Below are positions 1 to 12,353 of a stretch of DNA of 64,000 nucleotides, in pieces. Source of the stretch: an uncultured bacterium. Its GTDB lineage: Bacteria; Planctomycetota; UBA1135; GCA-002686595. Where the stretch lies: NCBI GenBank assembly GCA_937910685.1, contig CALEMP010000157.1:1-64000 (forward strand), read 5' to 3'. Both the position numbers and the translations under genes were made by a program. The notes beneath the pieces were generated by a model that saw nothing but the letters and a program-made list of their open reading frames with translations, searched no databases and was not told where the DNA came from. Position 1 is the stretch's first letter; every line of letters starts with the position of its first letter.

Positions 1-2133
1 TACTCGGCGGTTGGCGCCTACAGCGTGAGCTTGACGGTGACCGGCCCTGGCGGCTCGGACACCTTGACGCGCACCAACTACATCGACGTGACTGAGCCCG
101 CCCCTGTGGCGGAATTCAGCGGCACCCCGACGAGTGGCGCGGTTCCCTTGGTCGTGGCCTTTGCTGATGGCTCGACCGGCGCGGTTTCCAGCTACGCCTG
201 GGACTTTGGCGATGGTGGCACTTCGACCCTTCAGAGTCCGGGGCACACGTACTCGGCCGTTGGGGTCTATACGGTGAGCCTGACCGTGACCGGCCCGGGC
301 GGCTCGGACACGCGCACTCGCTTGGATTACATTTCGGTGGGGGCTGCGGTCCCGGCGGCTGATTTTGATGGTGTGCCCACGAGCGGCACGGCGCCTCTGA
401 ACGTCACCTTTAGCGACACCTCAATTGGCACAATTACCACTTGGAGTTGGAACTTCGGTGATGGTGGGACATCGAGCCTGCAGGACCCGAGTCACGTATA
501 CAGCGCGGCTGGATCCTACACGGTGAGCCTCACCGTCACTGGGCCTGGTGGCGCCGACACAGCGACGAAGCTCGACTATGTTGTTGTGACCGAACCTGCC
601 CCGGTTGCTGACTTTAGTGGCACCCCCACAAGCGGTACGGCACCATTGAGCGTGGCCTTCAGTGACGCTTCAACTGGAGCGGTGAGCAGCTGGGCATGGG
701 ACTTTGGCGATGGCACGACTTCGACGCTTCAAAGCCCAAGTCACATCTACACGGTTGTTGGCACCTATAGCGTGAGCTTGACGGTCACCGGCCCCGGTGG
801 CTCGGACACCATGGCGCGTTTGAGTTACATCGACGTGACGGAGCCCGCCCCGGTGGCGGACTTCAGTGGTACACCCACTAGCGGCACTTCTCCCTTGACG
901 GTTGTCTTCAGTGACGCCTCGACTGGAGCCCTTAGCAGCTGGGCATGGGACTTTGGTGATGGCTCAACTTCGGCGTTGCAGAACCCGAGCCATGTGTACT
1001 TGGCCGTTGGAACTTACAGCGTGAGCTTGACCGTGACTGGACCTGGCGGTTCAGACGCCTTGGCTCGCACCAACTACATCAACGTGACCGAGCCGGCCCC
1101 CGTAGCCAGCTTCAGCGGCACACCCACCAGTGGCACTTCGCCCCTGGACGTGGCGTTTACGGACAGTTCGATTGGCGCAGCCAGCGGTTGGGCTTGGGAC
1201 TTTGGCGACGGCGGGAGCTCGACCCTACAGAACCCCAGTCACACCTTTGTCGGAGCTGGCGTCTATACGGTCAGCTTGACCGTAACTGGCCCTGGCGGGA
1301 GCGACACGGCGATTGAGGTGGACTACATCACCGTCACCGATCCTCCCGGGGGCGGCCCCTTGCACTACATGACCTTCGTGTCGAACACGGCTGTCCCCGG
1401 CGTGGGCACCGTGAGTGACGAGGATGTGGTGACCTATGACCCGTCCACTGATTCTTGGGCTCTGTACTTTGACGGTTCGGACATGGGCATTGGGGCGGTC
1501 GATGTGGATGCGATCCATGTGCGAGGCAACGGCGAAATCATCATGTCGTTCCAGGCGGCCCTTAACACGGTGCCTAATTTGATCGGTGGTCCAAACGGAG
1601 TCTCGGTCACGGACAAGGACTTGGTGGTTTTCACGCCCACCTCGACTGGGTCCAACACGGCGGGGTCCTTCACCTTCCTGTTTGATGGATCAGACATGGA
1701 CCTTGGGAGTTCGAAGGAAGATATCGACGGCGTTCATGAGTTCGCCGATGGCAGCCTTGCCCTGTCTTTCCGTGGCTCCACCAATGTGAGTCTGGGGAGC
1801 TTCCCGGACGAGGACATCTTGCTCTTCACTCCCACAACCCTGGGGACGAATACCACAGGCACGTGGTCTTGGCTCTTCGATGGTTCGGATGTGGGAATGA
1901 GCAATGGTGGAGACGAGGACTTGAGCGCGGTCAGCTTTGATGCCGCAGGAGACCTGTGGTTCTCGACGGTGGGCGACTTTGTAAGCGGCAGCGCTGCGGG
2001 TACGGATGAGGACTTGGTGCGCTTTAGCGGCACCTTCGGGCCCGCCACCTCTGGCGCGGTCACGGTCGAACTACGCCTCGCCTCGTTCGGGATTGCATCC
2101 GGCGCAGACGTGGATGGCCTGAGTGTGCACTAG
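1..2133 (+). CDS. PKD-repeat secreted/surface protein (5' end outside window)
   Basis: The frame is open from base 1, so the N-terminus and any signal peptide lie upstream. One partial and five complete PKD domains of about 83 residues follow each other (starting near bases 100, 352, 601, 850 and 1099), each with the hallmark WDFGDG core and a VSLTVTGPGGSDT strand. From about base 1355 a different C-terminal domain carries repeated units with an acidic DEDxV strand, an FDGSDxG turn and a VD/ED-x-D element (near bases 1410, 1610, 1815 and 2000). PKD domains are beta-sandwich adhesion or spacer modules in extracellular proteins. The ligand and any enzyme activity cannot be told from this part. 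A strong hairpin follows the stop codon. Confidence 0.9.
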   Translation, partial: YSAVGAYSVSLTVTGPGGSDTLTRTNYIDVTEPAPVAEFSGTPTSGAVPLVVAFADGSTGAVSSYAWDFGDGGTSTLQSPGHTYSAVGVYTVSLTVTGPGGSDTRTRLDYISVGAAVPAADFDGVPTSGTAPLNVTFSDTSIGTITTWSWNFGDGGTSSLQDPSHVYSAAGSYTVSLTVTGPGGADTATKLDYVVVTEPAPVADFSGTPTSGTAPLSVAFSDASTGAVSSWAWDFGDGTTSTLQSPSHIYTVVGTYSVSLTVTGPGGSDTMARLSYIDVTEPAPVADFSGTPTSGTSPLTVVFSDASTGALSSWAWDFGDGSTSALQNPSHVYLAVGTYSVSLTVTGPGGSDALARTNYINVTEPAPVASFSGTPTSGTSPLDVAFTDSSIGAASGWAWDFGDGGSSTLQNPSHTFVGAGVYTVSLTVTGPGGSDTAIEVDYITVTDPPGGGPLHYMTFVSNTAVPGVGTVSDEDVVTYDPSTDSWALYFDGSDMGIGAVDVDAIHVRGNGEIIMSFQAALNTVPNLIGGPNGVSVTDKDLVVFTPTSTGSNTAGSFTFLFDGSDMDLGSSKEDIDGVHEFADGSLALSFRGSTNVSLGSFPDEDILLFTPTTLGTNTTGTWSWLFDGSDVGMSNGGDEDLSAVSFDAAGDLWFSTVGDFVSGSAAGTDEDLVRFSGTFGPATSGAVTVELRLASFGIASGADVDGLSVH

Positions 2134-2146
2134 GGTCATTGAATAG

Positions 2147-2173
2147 TTACGGGAGGCCCAAGGCCTCCCGTAA
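2147..2173. terminator. Strong symmetric hairpin, bidirectional terminator
   Basis: A perfect 12-bp stem (TTACGGGAGGCC / GGCCTCCCGTAA) with a three-base CAA loop begins 14 bases after the PKD gene stop and ends 29 bases before the stop of the opposing gene. Its place between convergent genes suggests it ends transcription both ways. The stem ends in TTAC/GTAA rather than a long T-run. Confidence 0.7.
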
Positions 2174-2201
2174 TGAATGAACGGAGCGCTGTTTCCAGCG
2201 G

Positions 2202-2708
2202 TTAGCACATGTTCCAGTCGGAGAGTTGCCGCACGATGAGGAACTCGTCGGGGAAGGTGCCGTCATTGTCTGCACCGAGCGAGACTTCAGTGCGGTCAAT
2301 GCCTGGGGTGTTCTTTGCCACCTGGTAGAGGTTGATCACGTCGAGCACTCGGTCGGCGAGTCGGCGACCTGCCGGCTCTTGCATCACGAATTCCGCTTGG
2401 TCGTGGCGAAGGGTGGACTCGTCGATCTCGGGCAGGTCTGCCGGGCCGCAGTTTCGGATTCGCGTGGAGACGGGTCCACTGCTGGCGCTGGGGCGAGCAT
2501 AAAGTCCCCATAGTCTGGCACCGTCGTGAGCTCGTATTTGGAACTCGACAACGGTGCGTTCGTCGCTCGACAGGTCGGGCCGGGGTGTAACGAGGGGTGC
2601 CTCCGGTTCTGGGGGCAATCCCTGCAGACGGTCCTTCCACCAAGAGCGTTGAAGTAGCAGGCGGGAGGTCTGAGGGTCGTAAGGTGGCATTCCGGTCCAG
2701 AGAGCCAT
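2202..2708 (-). CDS. Hypothetical protein
   Basis: A 168-residue frame that converges on the PKD gene and is divergent from the amidohydrolase operon. I do not recognise a family. The N-terminal half has a VEFQIRAHDGARLWGLYARP stretch that reads like two beta strands; the middle has an acidic-hydrophobic segment ending in EFVMQEPAGRRLADRVLDV, which looks like a strand and helix; the C-terminus ends in DEFLIVRQLSDWNMC. There is no signal peptide and no clear Shine-Dalgarno site. The amino-acid composition is protein-like and no better frame competes, so it is probably real. A start at the second Met (residue 7) is also possible. Confidence 0.55.
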   Translation of the reverse strand: MALWTGMPPYDPQTSRLLLQRSWWKDRLQGLPPEPEAPLVTPRPDLSSDERTVVEFQIRAHDGARLWGLYARPSASSGPVSTRIRNCGPADLPEIDESTLRHDQAEFVMQEPAGRRLADRVLDVINLYQVAKNTPGIDRTEVSLGADNDGTFPDEFLIVRQLSDWNMC

Positions 2709-3015
2709 GGGGGGGCCAGAACCGAACTAATTTCACCGGAAATTCAGTTGAAATGTCCCATTCTGGGCCCCTGGAGCCTGGTTTTGGGGGCTCAGGGTTC
2801 CTGAGGTGGGGCCTGGGAAAGCCCCTCTAGGCGGCCCTAATTGGGGGCTCATTCACGACTTTACGAACTGGGGCCTTTCACCAGAGGTCCAAGGTTCGTG
2901 CAATAGGGGTGTCTCCCGGGTCAGAGCCTGGGTTCACGAGCCCTGCACAGGGGGAAGGCGCATGGAATTGCCCCGGCCCTCGTGCTTGACTGAAACAGAC
3001 GACCCCTCAACACAG
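2709..3015. other. Divergent intergenic region before the amidohydrolase operon
   Basis: 307 bases with no convincing gene. It is rich in GGGGCCT/AGGCCCC-like runs. It must hold the start signals for the minus-strand hypothetical gene and for the nine-gene plus-strand operon. A TTGACT at 2986-2991 is a possible -35, but the hexamer 17 bases later (AACACA) is a poor -10. A plus-strand reading frame runs through from 2806 into the first amidohydrolase, but its translation here is not protein-like and precedes the signal peptide. Confidence 0.4.
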
Positions 3016-4404
3016 ATGCACATCGACACTCAACCCTCACGGCGAGGGACCCTGACGGCGTTGCTTGCTCCGGCTCTTCTCGCTTGGGCTCCAACCATCA
3101 GCGCCCAGGAACCAGCGGACCCTCCCGCTGAAACGCAAATCTTCATCAAGGCCGAGCGCGTGATCGTTCAGCCAGGAAAGGAACTCAAGGATGCCCAGGT
3201 CTTGGTTCAAGGGGGCAAGGTGCTTGCAGTGGGGACAGATTTGGTGGCCCCCGAAGGCGCCAGAGTTCTTGAGGCCAAGGTTGTCTGCGCGGGCTTCATT
3301 GACCCCTGGTCGACCCTTGGCTTGGACTCGGCTTCTGCCAGCCTTGCAGATACCAACATCCTAACCAGGGCTGTTGATGCGCTTGATCCGTTCGGGAGTG
3401 CCGTCCATCTACAGGCCGCACTTCGGGCTGGCATCACCGGCTACGGTGTGGCTCTTGGGGGTAAGGCATCGGTCAAAGGCCTCGGCGCATTCGTGTGCAC
3501 CACAAATCGTGCGGATGGCGGCCTGGACGTCCTCTTGAAGGACTCTTTCATCGGGGCAACGGTGGGCAGCTCGGGCGATGCATTTGACCGGATCGGATAT
3601 GCGGAGCGCTTGGTCAAGGACATCAAGGCGGGGGAGGAATATCGCGTGGATCAGGTGGAGTACACCCACGAGATCACCAAGTGGCGAACCGAGATCGCCG
3701 AATCTGAGGCCAAGCTCGAGAAGGACTTCAAGAAGGCTAAGAAGTCTCGAGACAAAGAGATCAAAGAGGCCAAGGAGGACGACAAGAAGTTCAAGGAAGA
3801 GAGCTACAAGGAAGACCGGCAGCCCAGAAAGCCGCGCTTCGACGCCGAGAAAGAGGCTTGGGCCCGGGTTGCTGAAGGCACCCTGCCCCTAGTTGTTGAG
3901 GCACACCGCTACGTGGAGCTGAGCGCCCTGCTCGACGGAACCAAAGGCTTTGATCGTTTGCGCCTGGTGATCGCCGGTGGTACCGAGGTCCTGCCCCTAG
4001 CGGCGACCCTGGTCGAGCGTTCGATCCCGGTCATTGTTTGGCCCACACCCCTAGGCTCGCAGCGTCCCGCGGGGATGCAGGCCCATGACCTTTCCCTGGC
4101 CGGTGCCCTCGCCGAAAAAGACGTGCGGGTCTTGCTCGGCAGTGGCGGAACTTCAGGTACCCGGGACTTGCCCCTGCTCGCTGCGATTGCTGTGGGGCAT
4201 GGCCTTGAACCAGAAAAGGCCCTCGCGGCACTGACCACAGAGGCCGCACGGGCCTTGGATATGGGGAACATCCTGGGCAAGGTGCGAGCGGGTTACCGCG
4301 CGGACCTCTTGCTTTTGGACGGAGACCCAATTTCGACCACAACCAGTATCCGGCAGGTCATTTCCGCCGGCAAAATAGCCTTCAACGTGGAAGGTGGACA
4401 GTGA
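3016..4404 (+). CDS. Amidohydrolase-family protein 1, metal site lost
   Basis: First of nine tandem paralogues; 462 residues. The start chosen is the Met just before an export signal with a twin arginine (PSRRGTLTALLAPALLAW) followed by a cleavage-like ISAQ. The N-terminal beta domain (GKELKDAQVLVQGGKVLAVG) and the C-terminal return to it (GKVRAGYRADLLLLDGDP) are standard for imidazolonepropionase/dihydroorotase-like amidohydrolases. The usual PGxxDxHxH metal motif after strand 1 is replaced by AGFIDPWSTLGL (around residue 95), so two metal ligands are missing. Residues about 228-285 are a Lys/Glu-rich predicted coiled coil not present in active relatives. The stop overlaps the next start (TGATG). 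Role unknown; probably exported and non-hydrolytic. Confidence 0.85.
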   Translation: MHIDTQPSRRGTLTALLAPALLAWAPTISAQEPADPPAETQIFIKAERVIVQPGKELKDAQVLVQGGKVLAVGTDLVAPEGARVLEAKVVCAGFIDPWSTLGLDSASASLADTNILTRAVDALDPFGSAVHLQAALRAGITGYGVALGGKASVKGLGAFVCTTNRADGGLDVLLKDSFIGATVGSSGDAFDRIGYAERLVKDIKAGEEYRVDQVEYTHEITKWRTEIAESEAKLEKDFKKAKKSRDKEIKEAKEDDKKFKEESYKEDRQPRKPRFDAEKEAWARVAEGTLPLVVEAHRYVELSALLDGTKGFDRLRLVIAGGTEVLPLAATLVERSIPVIVWPTPLGSQRPAGMQAHDLSLAGALAEKDVRVLLGSGGTSGTRDLPLLAAIAVGHGLEPEKALAALTTEAARALDMGNILGKVRAGYRADLLLLDGDPISTTTSIRQVISAGKIAFNVEGGQ

Positions 4405-5480
4405 TGAATATTCTGATTGCTCCTATCCTAAGTGCGCTTTGCGCTGTTTCCGGCGACACCGGTTCTCTTGTTCTGCAAGCCGAAGTCGTCCACGGTCCCG
4501 ACGGTCCCATCGAGGATGGACGTATCCTGATTCGCGATGGCAAGATTGAAGCCATCGGTGCGGGGCTTGAGCTCCCCGAGGACGGACACCTGATTGAGGT
4601 GGAAGGCCACCTTTCAGCGGGCTTGGTTGCCATGGGCGACCAGACCGGGCTTAAGGGCGAGGCCCTCGACAGCACTCGACAGATCATGGATGGTGCGGAT
4701 CTTGCATTCGGCTATGACAAGACTGATGACGGTTGGGGTGCGTTCTTGGAAGCGGGCGTGACCGCGGTCCTCCTGACTCCCAAGCCGGGTGCATTGGTTG
4801 GCGGCCGCACTGCAGTTGTTAAGCCGGCGGGCGCGATGGTTCAGCGCCGCGCGCACTTGCATGTGTGTTTCTCAAATGCCGCCTTCAAGAGCGGTGTTGC
4901 CCCTACAAGTTACCCCGGTGCTATCTCTATGCTCGAGCAGCGAATGGAAACGCCCACGGGTGGATTTGCTCTCCTAGGAAAAGGCCTCGGGGTCTTGTTG
5001 GCCGCAAAGACCAGAGCCGAAGGCTTGAGGGCCGTGGCATTTGCCAAGCGGCACGGTTTGACGGGCGCATTGACCGGGGTTTCCCGAGCGGGCGATCTCG
5101 CTGACGAGCTTCACGACGCAGGCCTTGGCGTGATCTTGCCGCCCATCGGCGCTGCCGCAGATCCCCGAGTGGCCGCTTCAGCTGCGATCCTAGGCAAGAA
5201 GGACATCCCTCTGGCCTTCTCCCTGGGGGCGACCAATCGCTCACCCCACGCACTTCGGATTTCCGCACTGCGTTGCATGAAAGCCGGTCTGGCACGTGAC
5301 GCGGCCTGGAAAGCACTTACCTCGGGAGCCGGCGAAATTGCCAATGCTCCGGTGGGGTCTCTAGCAGTGGGCCGCGCAGCGGACATGGTGCTTTGGTCCG
5401 GCGATCCGCTGGACCTGACCAGCCAGGTAGAGCGCGTGTGGATTGAAGGCAAGCAAGTTCACGGAGATGACGACCAATGA
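4404..5480 (+). CDS. Amidohydrolase-family protein 2, metal site lost
   Basis: 358 residues, the shortest of the set. It starts at the ATG that overlaps the previous stop, giving a short hydrophobic signal (MNILIAPILSALCAV). A GTG one codon earlier is also possible. The family frame is clear: PDGPIEDGRILIRDGKIEAIG at the start, AGVTAVLLTP in the first barrel half, and VGSLAVGRAADMVLWSGDP at the end. The position of the HxH motif reads SAGLVAMGDQTGL, with no histidine, and the barrel has lost the later His ligands too. It is likely a pseudo-enzyme of the same exported set. Its stop overlaps the next start by ATGA, indicating translational coupling. Confidence 0.85.
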   Translation: MNILIAPILSALCAVSGDTGSLVLQAEVVHGPDGPIEDGRILIRDGKIEAIGAGLELPEDGHLIEVEGHLSAGLVAMGDQTGLKGEALDSTRQIMDGADLAFGYDKTDDGWGAFLEAGVTAVLLTPKPGALVGGRTAVVKPAGAMVQRRAHLHVCFSNAAFKSGVAPTSYPGAISMLEQRMETPTGGFALLGKGLGVLLAAKTRAEGLRAVAFAKRHGLTGALTGVSRAGDLADELHDAGLGVILPPIGAAADPRVAASAAILGKKDIPLAFSLGATNRSPHALRISALRCMKAGLARDAAWKALTSGAGEIANAPVGSLAVGRAADMVLWSGDPLDLTSQVERVWIEGKQVHGDDDQ

Positions 5481-6694
5481 TTTACCCCGGCTTTTTGATT
5501 TCCTGTGTGCTCTTCGCGCTGGCATCGCCCGCTCCGGAGGCTCCCAAGCCAGTGGACCTGACGGTGCATGCGGAATATCTGCACGTTGCGCCTGGCGAGG
5601 TCGTGCGTAATGCCCTAATCCAAATCCAGGAAGGCAAAATTGCTTCGGTGCTGCCGGGGCGCAGCGCTCCCGATGGCGCCCTAAGCGTCCACTCGATCAT
5701 GGCGGGAATGATTGATGCAAGCGCCCGGGTCACCCCCGGTCTTGTGGCCGTGGAACAATCCAAGGAGGTCATCACCAACTTGTCTGTCACGGATTCGCTG
5801 GACTTCTTCAATCCCGCCTGGGACCGTCTTGCGCGCACCGGCGTGACCACGGCCTTAATTGCCCCGCCCGACTACAACGTGGTTGGCGGCTTTTCCGTGG
5901 TGGTTAAAACCAGCGGTCCCAAGCGAGTCGAGGCTCGGGTGGTTAACGGCGCATCGATCTTGCGCGGCGCCATAGGTGACCTCCCGAGTGCTGGGAACTC
6001 CCCCGCCTTTGGCCGACCCACTAACTTCTATGCCCGTCGCCCCACGACCCGCATGGGTGTGGAATGGGAATGGCGTAAGGCGTTTTTTGACGCAGCCCAC
6101 TCAGAGCGGTTTCCGGATGCGGAATTCGAGGGCGCAGATGTCTTGCGCGCTTGTCTTGCGGGCGACGTGCGGATCTTCATTCAAGCCTGGACCACCGCAG
6201 ACATCCGTACCGCGGTCTATCTGGACGAAGAAATGCAAGCCGAGGGATATGGAGACCTGGACATCGTGATCGATGCGGGGGCCGAAGCTTGGAAAGAGCC
6301 GGCCTTCCTGGTCCGAACCGGGACGCCTGTTGTCCTGCCACCATTCCCCGCAACGGGCCGTCTTGGCGAGCGAGCTTTCATGCCCTGGGACACGGGACGC
6401 AAGTTGATTGACTTGGGAATCATGATTGCCCTTTCCGCCCACGGGGAAACTGGCCTCAAGGAGCGCCTTTCGGCCCAAGCCGGCTATGCCATTCGCGGCG
6501 GCCTGACATTCGACGAGGCACTTGCCTGCGTTACCACGACTCCCGCCCGATTGCTTGGCGTTGAAAAGCAAGTTGGCGCGGTCAAGTCTGGAATGGACGC
6601 TGACCTTGTGCTCTGGAATGGAGCCCCCTTCTCTGCCACCAGCAACATCGTTGGCGTGGTGGCCTCTGGCGAAGTCGTTTTGACCCCCCGCTGA
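5477..6694 (+). CDS. Amidohydrolase-family protein 3, metal site lost
   Basis: 405 residues, coupled to the previous gene by an ATGA overlap. N-terminal hydrophobic segment (YPGFLISCVLFALASP) consistent with export. Family landmarks are AGMIDASARVTPGLVAVE at the first-strand site, GVTTALIAP, and VGAVKSGMDADLVLWNGAP at the C-terminus. The HxH pair is replaced by ASARV, so the binuclear or mononuclear metal site of active amidohydrolases cannot form. The central part (about residues 150-260) has an Arg/Trp-rich stretch (GVEWEWRKAFFDAAH) without an obvious active-site role. Function unknown; conserved place in the operon suggests a structural or binding role with its neighbours. Confidence 0.82.
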   Translation: MIYPGFLISCVLFALASPAPEAPKPVDLTVHAEYLHVAPGEVVRNALIQIQEGKIASVLPGRSAPDGALSVHSIMAGMIDASARVTPGLVAVEQSKEVITNLSVTDSLDFFNPAWDRLARTGVTTALIAPPDYNVVGGFSVVVKTSGPKRVEARVVNGASILRGAIGDLPSAGNSPAFGRPTNFYARRPTTRMGVEWEWRKAFFDAAHSERFPDAEFEGADVLRACLAGDVRIFIQAWTTADIRTAVYLDEEMQAEGYGDLDIVIDAGAEAWKEPAFLVRTGTPVVLPPFPATGRLGERAFMPWDTGRKLIDLGIMIALSAHGETGLKERLSAQAGYAIRGGLTFDEALACVTTTPARLLGVEKQVGAVKSGMDADLVLWNGAPFSATSNIVGVVASGEVVLTPR

Positions 6695-6740
6695 TCCTCC
6701 CCCTCAAGCCTACGCCTACCGCCCACACCCTATTGAACAC

Positions 6741-8150
6741 ATGAACATTTCATCTATCACACGTCTTACCGCTGCCCTTGCGCTTACCTCTGCCGTCGCT
6801 TTTGGCGGGGACAGCCATGCGATCAAGGTTGGCAAGGTCATCACCATGGCGGGCGAACCGATTGAGAACGGCATCGTTCTGATCGAGAGCGGCCGCATCA
6901 CTGCGGTGGGGCCGGCTTCTGAAATCCAAATCCCATGGGATGCTGAGGTTTTTGAGGCTCCCAACCTGGTGGCCTTCCCGGGCCAGGTCGAGGCTTGTAC
7001 GTCTCAAGGCATGGACCGCGCTAACGAGTCCATTGACGTGGCGCCCTTCCTAAACGTGGTGGATTCAGTCGACCCGGTGAACTTCTTCTATGAAGAAATG
7101 CTCCGAGCAGGCATCACGACCTTGAACGTTCAGCAGGGCAATTCAACTGTTATCGCCGGGCGCGGCATGATCGTGAAGCCTAGCGGAATGACCGTGGCGG
7201 CCATGACCGTGCGCCCGGAGGCAGGCATCAAGATCGCGATCACTCCCAATCGGGGTAAGTCTCGAGCCGTCCAGCTGATGATTCTGCGCGAGGCCTTTGC
7301 AGGGTTGCGCCGAACCCTGGAGGGCCTGGTCCAAGAGGCCAACGACGGCAATGATCACGCACGCCGCGAAGCATTGGCCCAGGGCCGTGACTTTGAAGCG
7401 GAGGACGGCAAGGGCCGAGCCATGACTGGTAGCGGCTGGATCGTAGAAGGCCTCGAGGCGGTGCCCCGGGCGTCAATCGATTCCAAGATCTTGCCTCTCT
7501 TGGCAATCGTCGAAGGTCGTATCTCGGTTTACATGGCCTGCAGCACACCTATGGATGTGCTACACGGCCTGGAAATCGCCAAGGAGAACGGCTTCTTGGC
7601 TCAAACCGTGCTGCTGCTCGGCCCGACCTGCTGGAAGGTTTCCGACGAGATCAAAGCTGCTGGCGTGCGAGGTGTGATCTTGTCCTCGACCCTTGAGCAC
7701 ACGGAACGCGCGCCCTTTGCTGAAGAGGACACGGTGACCGTGCTGCCCACCCACTTTGCCGAGAAGGGCATCCCCTTCGCGTTGGCATCGCAAAACAGCA
7801 CCACTGAGTCCCTTTGGTTCCAGGCAGCCCGCTGCGTCGCTTTGGGAGTCGACCGGGAAGTCGCTCTTGCTGCGATCACTTCCGGCCCGGCTGAAGTGAT
7901 TGGCCTCAGCTCAGAAGTAGGCACCATTGAGAAAGGCAAGCACGGCAACTTGGTGTTGCTTAGTGGCGACCCACTCAGCCTCCAGACCCAAGTGCGCTAC
8001 GTCTTCATTGAAGGCAAGCTGACTTATGACCGCACGACCGACACACGCCTCCAGCATTTGATGGATGGCGTGCAGCCGGAAGGCACCTCCGCGGATGAAC
8101 CCGTGGTGGAAGATATCCACGAAGAAGAACGAACCGCTGGCGACAAGTGA
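6741..8150 (+). CDS. Amidohydrolase-family protein 4, metal site lost
   Basis: 469 residues, starting 46 bases after gene 3 with a clear signal peptide (TRLTAALALTSAVAFGGDSHA). The opening GEPIENGIVLIESGRITAVG and closing VGTIEKGKHGNLVLLSGDP mark the amidohydrolase fold. The first-strand motif reads FPGQVEACTSQGM, so HxH is absent. A charged segment (NDGNDHARREALAQGRDFEAEDGKG, shown here only by its ends NDG and GKG) near residues 198-225 sits where other members have longer insertions. A glutamate-rich tail (EEERTAGDK) follows the fold. No catalytic role can be supported. Confidence 0.83.
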   Translation: MNISSITRLTAALALTSAVAFGGDSHAIKVGKVITMAGEPIENGIVLIESGRITAVGPASEIQIPWDAEVFEAPNLVAFPGQVEACTSQGMDRANESIDVAPFLNVVDSVDPVNFFYEEMLRAGITTLNVQQGNSTVIAGRGMIVKPSGMTVAAMTVRPEAGIKIAITPNRGKSRAVQLMILREAFAGLRRTLEGLVQEANDGNDHARREALAQGRDFEAEDGKGRAMTGSGWIVEGLEAVPRASIDSKILPLLAIVEGRISVYMACSTPMDVLHGLEIAKENGFLAQTVLLLGPTCWKVSDEIKAAGVRGVILSSTLEHTERAPFAEEDTVTVLPTHFAEKGIPFALASQNSTTESLWFQAARCVALGVDREVALAAITSGPAEVIGLSSEVGTIEKGKHGNLVLLSGDPLSLQTQVRYVFIEGKLTYDRTTDTRLQHLMDGVQPEGTSADEPVVEDIHEEERTAGDK

Positions 8151-8169
8151 GCCTCCAAGGGAAATCAAC

Positions 8170-10968
<2,799 letters not shown>

Positions 10969-10979
10969 GGGCAAATTCC

Positions 10980-12332
10980 ATGACTTTCACCAAATCAATT
11001 CTGACCGGACTGGTCATCTCTTCTCTGGTTGCGTCAGCAAGCGCCCTAGCCATTGACACAAAGCGAGCAGACGAACAAGCCGCCGCCACCCTTCGGATTG
11101 CCAGCGATGGCGAAGTGGATCCCGGTGCAGTAGGTGGGCGCGGGCTTGCTATTTTCTCCAAGAAGCTCGTCCTTTGCGAATGGCAAGGCCGTGATGTGAT
11201 CAACAACGGTGTGATCATGATCCGTGATGGCAAGATCGAAGCGGTGGGCAAGCGCGGCGAATTGCTCCCCCCTCCGGACTATGCCCTGATGGACGTTGGC
11301 GATCAGTGGGTCACCCCCGGCTTGGTCGAGATGCACTGCCACGTGGCAGGGCGTTTTGGTCTGAACGACATGGTCTATCTTGCGAACCCGGGTATCCGGG
11401 CTTCCGCTGACGTGTTCGCCGGAAACTCTCAGTTGGACCTGGCAGTGGCAGGTGGCGTGACCACGGTGCTGTACATCCCCGGCTCAGGAACAAACGTGGG
11501 AGGTCAGGGTGTACTGGTGCGTACGGGCTTTGACACTTACGAGGCTTCGGTCATCAAGAACCCCGGCTCCCTCAAGTTGGCCCAGGCGGGCAACCCGGAG
11601 CGTTGGCTCACCAGGCCGAACCGTTCATTCATGAACTGGAACACGCGCCTGACCTTCAAGAAGGGTGTGGCCTATGCCCAGGAGTGGGAAGCCTATGAGC
11701 GCGATGGCGGCGTCATGCCGCGCAAGGATCCCCAGTGGGAAGTGTTCCGCAACCTCCGTAAGCGCGACATTCACATTTCGACTCACACGCAGATCTATCA
11801 GGTTGTGCTGATGACGATCACCCTGGTACACGACGAGCTGGGCTTGCCCTTCTTCATCGACCACGGAACGTTTGATTCCTATCGAGTCGCCGAGGAAGCC
11901 GAGAAGCGAGGCATTTTTGCCTGTCTTGGCCCGCGTAACATTGACGTGCCCAGTGCTAGCTTCCGAGGTTTTGCTGGCTCGAACCCCGAGCGTATCCAAG
12001 GTGTGGCCGCTGGTTATCAAGAGCGCGGCTTCACCCGCATCGGATTCAACACTGACTCACCGGTGATCCCTCAGGAAGAGCTGCAGCTGCAAGCCTCCAT
12101 GGCTGTTCGCTATGGCTTTGACGAGTCCAAGATGGGCACCCTGCGAGGGCTGACCATTGTCCCCGCCATGGCGGGTGGTATCGGGGACCAGGTAGGCAGC
12201 TTGGAGGTTGGCAAGTTCGCCGACATCTTGATCACATCCGGTGACATCACGGACCCGCGCCATACGGTCGAGCTTGCCCTTCAGCAGGGTCAGGTTATTT
12301 ATGACGCGGTCAACCAGAAGCGACGCTGGTAG
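10980..12332 (+). CDS. Amidohydrolase 6 with intact metal site, exported
   Basis: 450 residues. The ATG chosen gives a signal peptide (MTFTKSILTGLVISSLVAS); a longer frame overlapping gene 5 adds no signal. Metal ligands of a working amidohydrolase are all visible: H119 and H121 in VEMHCHVAG, H269 in STHTQ, H295 in FIDHGTFDSY and D359 in FNTDSP. The N-terminal (NNGVIMIRDGKIEAVGKRG) and C-terminal (VGSLEVGKFADILITSGD) parts form the usual beta sandwich. This and gene 7 are close relatives and the only intact members of the cluster. Likely a periplasmic or extracytoplasmic hydrolase of an amide, cyclic amide or dipeptide-like bond; the substrate is unknown. Confidence 0.9.
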   Translation: MTFTKSILTGLVISSLVASASALAIDTKRADEQAAATLRIASDGEVDPGAVGGRGLAIFSKKLVLCEWQGRDVINNGVIMIRDGKIEAVGKRGELLPPPDYALMDVGDQWVTPGLVEMHCHVAGRFGLNDMVYLANPGIRASADVFAGNSQLDLAVAGGVTTVLYIPGSGTNVGGQGVLVRTGFDTYEASVIKNPGSLKLAQAGNPERWLTRPNRSFMNWNTRLTFKKGVAYAQEWEAYERDGGVMPRKDPQWEVFRNLRKRDIHISTHTQIYQVVLMTITLVHDELGLPFFIDHGTFDSYRVAEEAEKRGIFACLGPRNIDVPSASFRGFAGSNPERIQGVAAGYQERGFTRIGFNTDSPVIPQEELQLQASMAVRYGFDESKMGTLRGLTIVPAMAGGIGDQVGSLEVGKFADILITSGDITDPRHTVELALQQGQVIYDAVNQKRRW

Positions 12333-12353
12333 AAGACAAAAAGCGAACACCCC

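Noticed and set aside
100-1350. Repeat array as CRISPR
   Set aside because: The units are about 249 bases, coding, and diverged; they are PKD domains.
2806-3015. N-terminal extension of the first amidohydrolase
   Set aside because: The 70 extra residues precede a good signal peptide and read as translated intergenic sequence.
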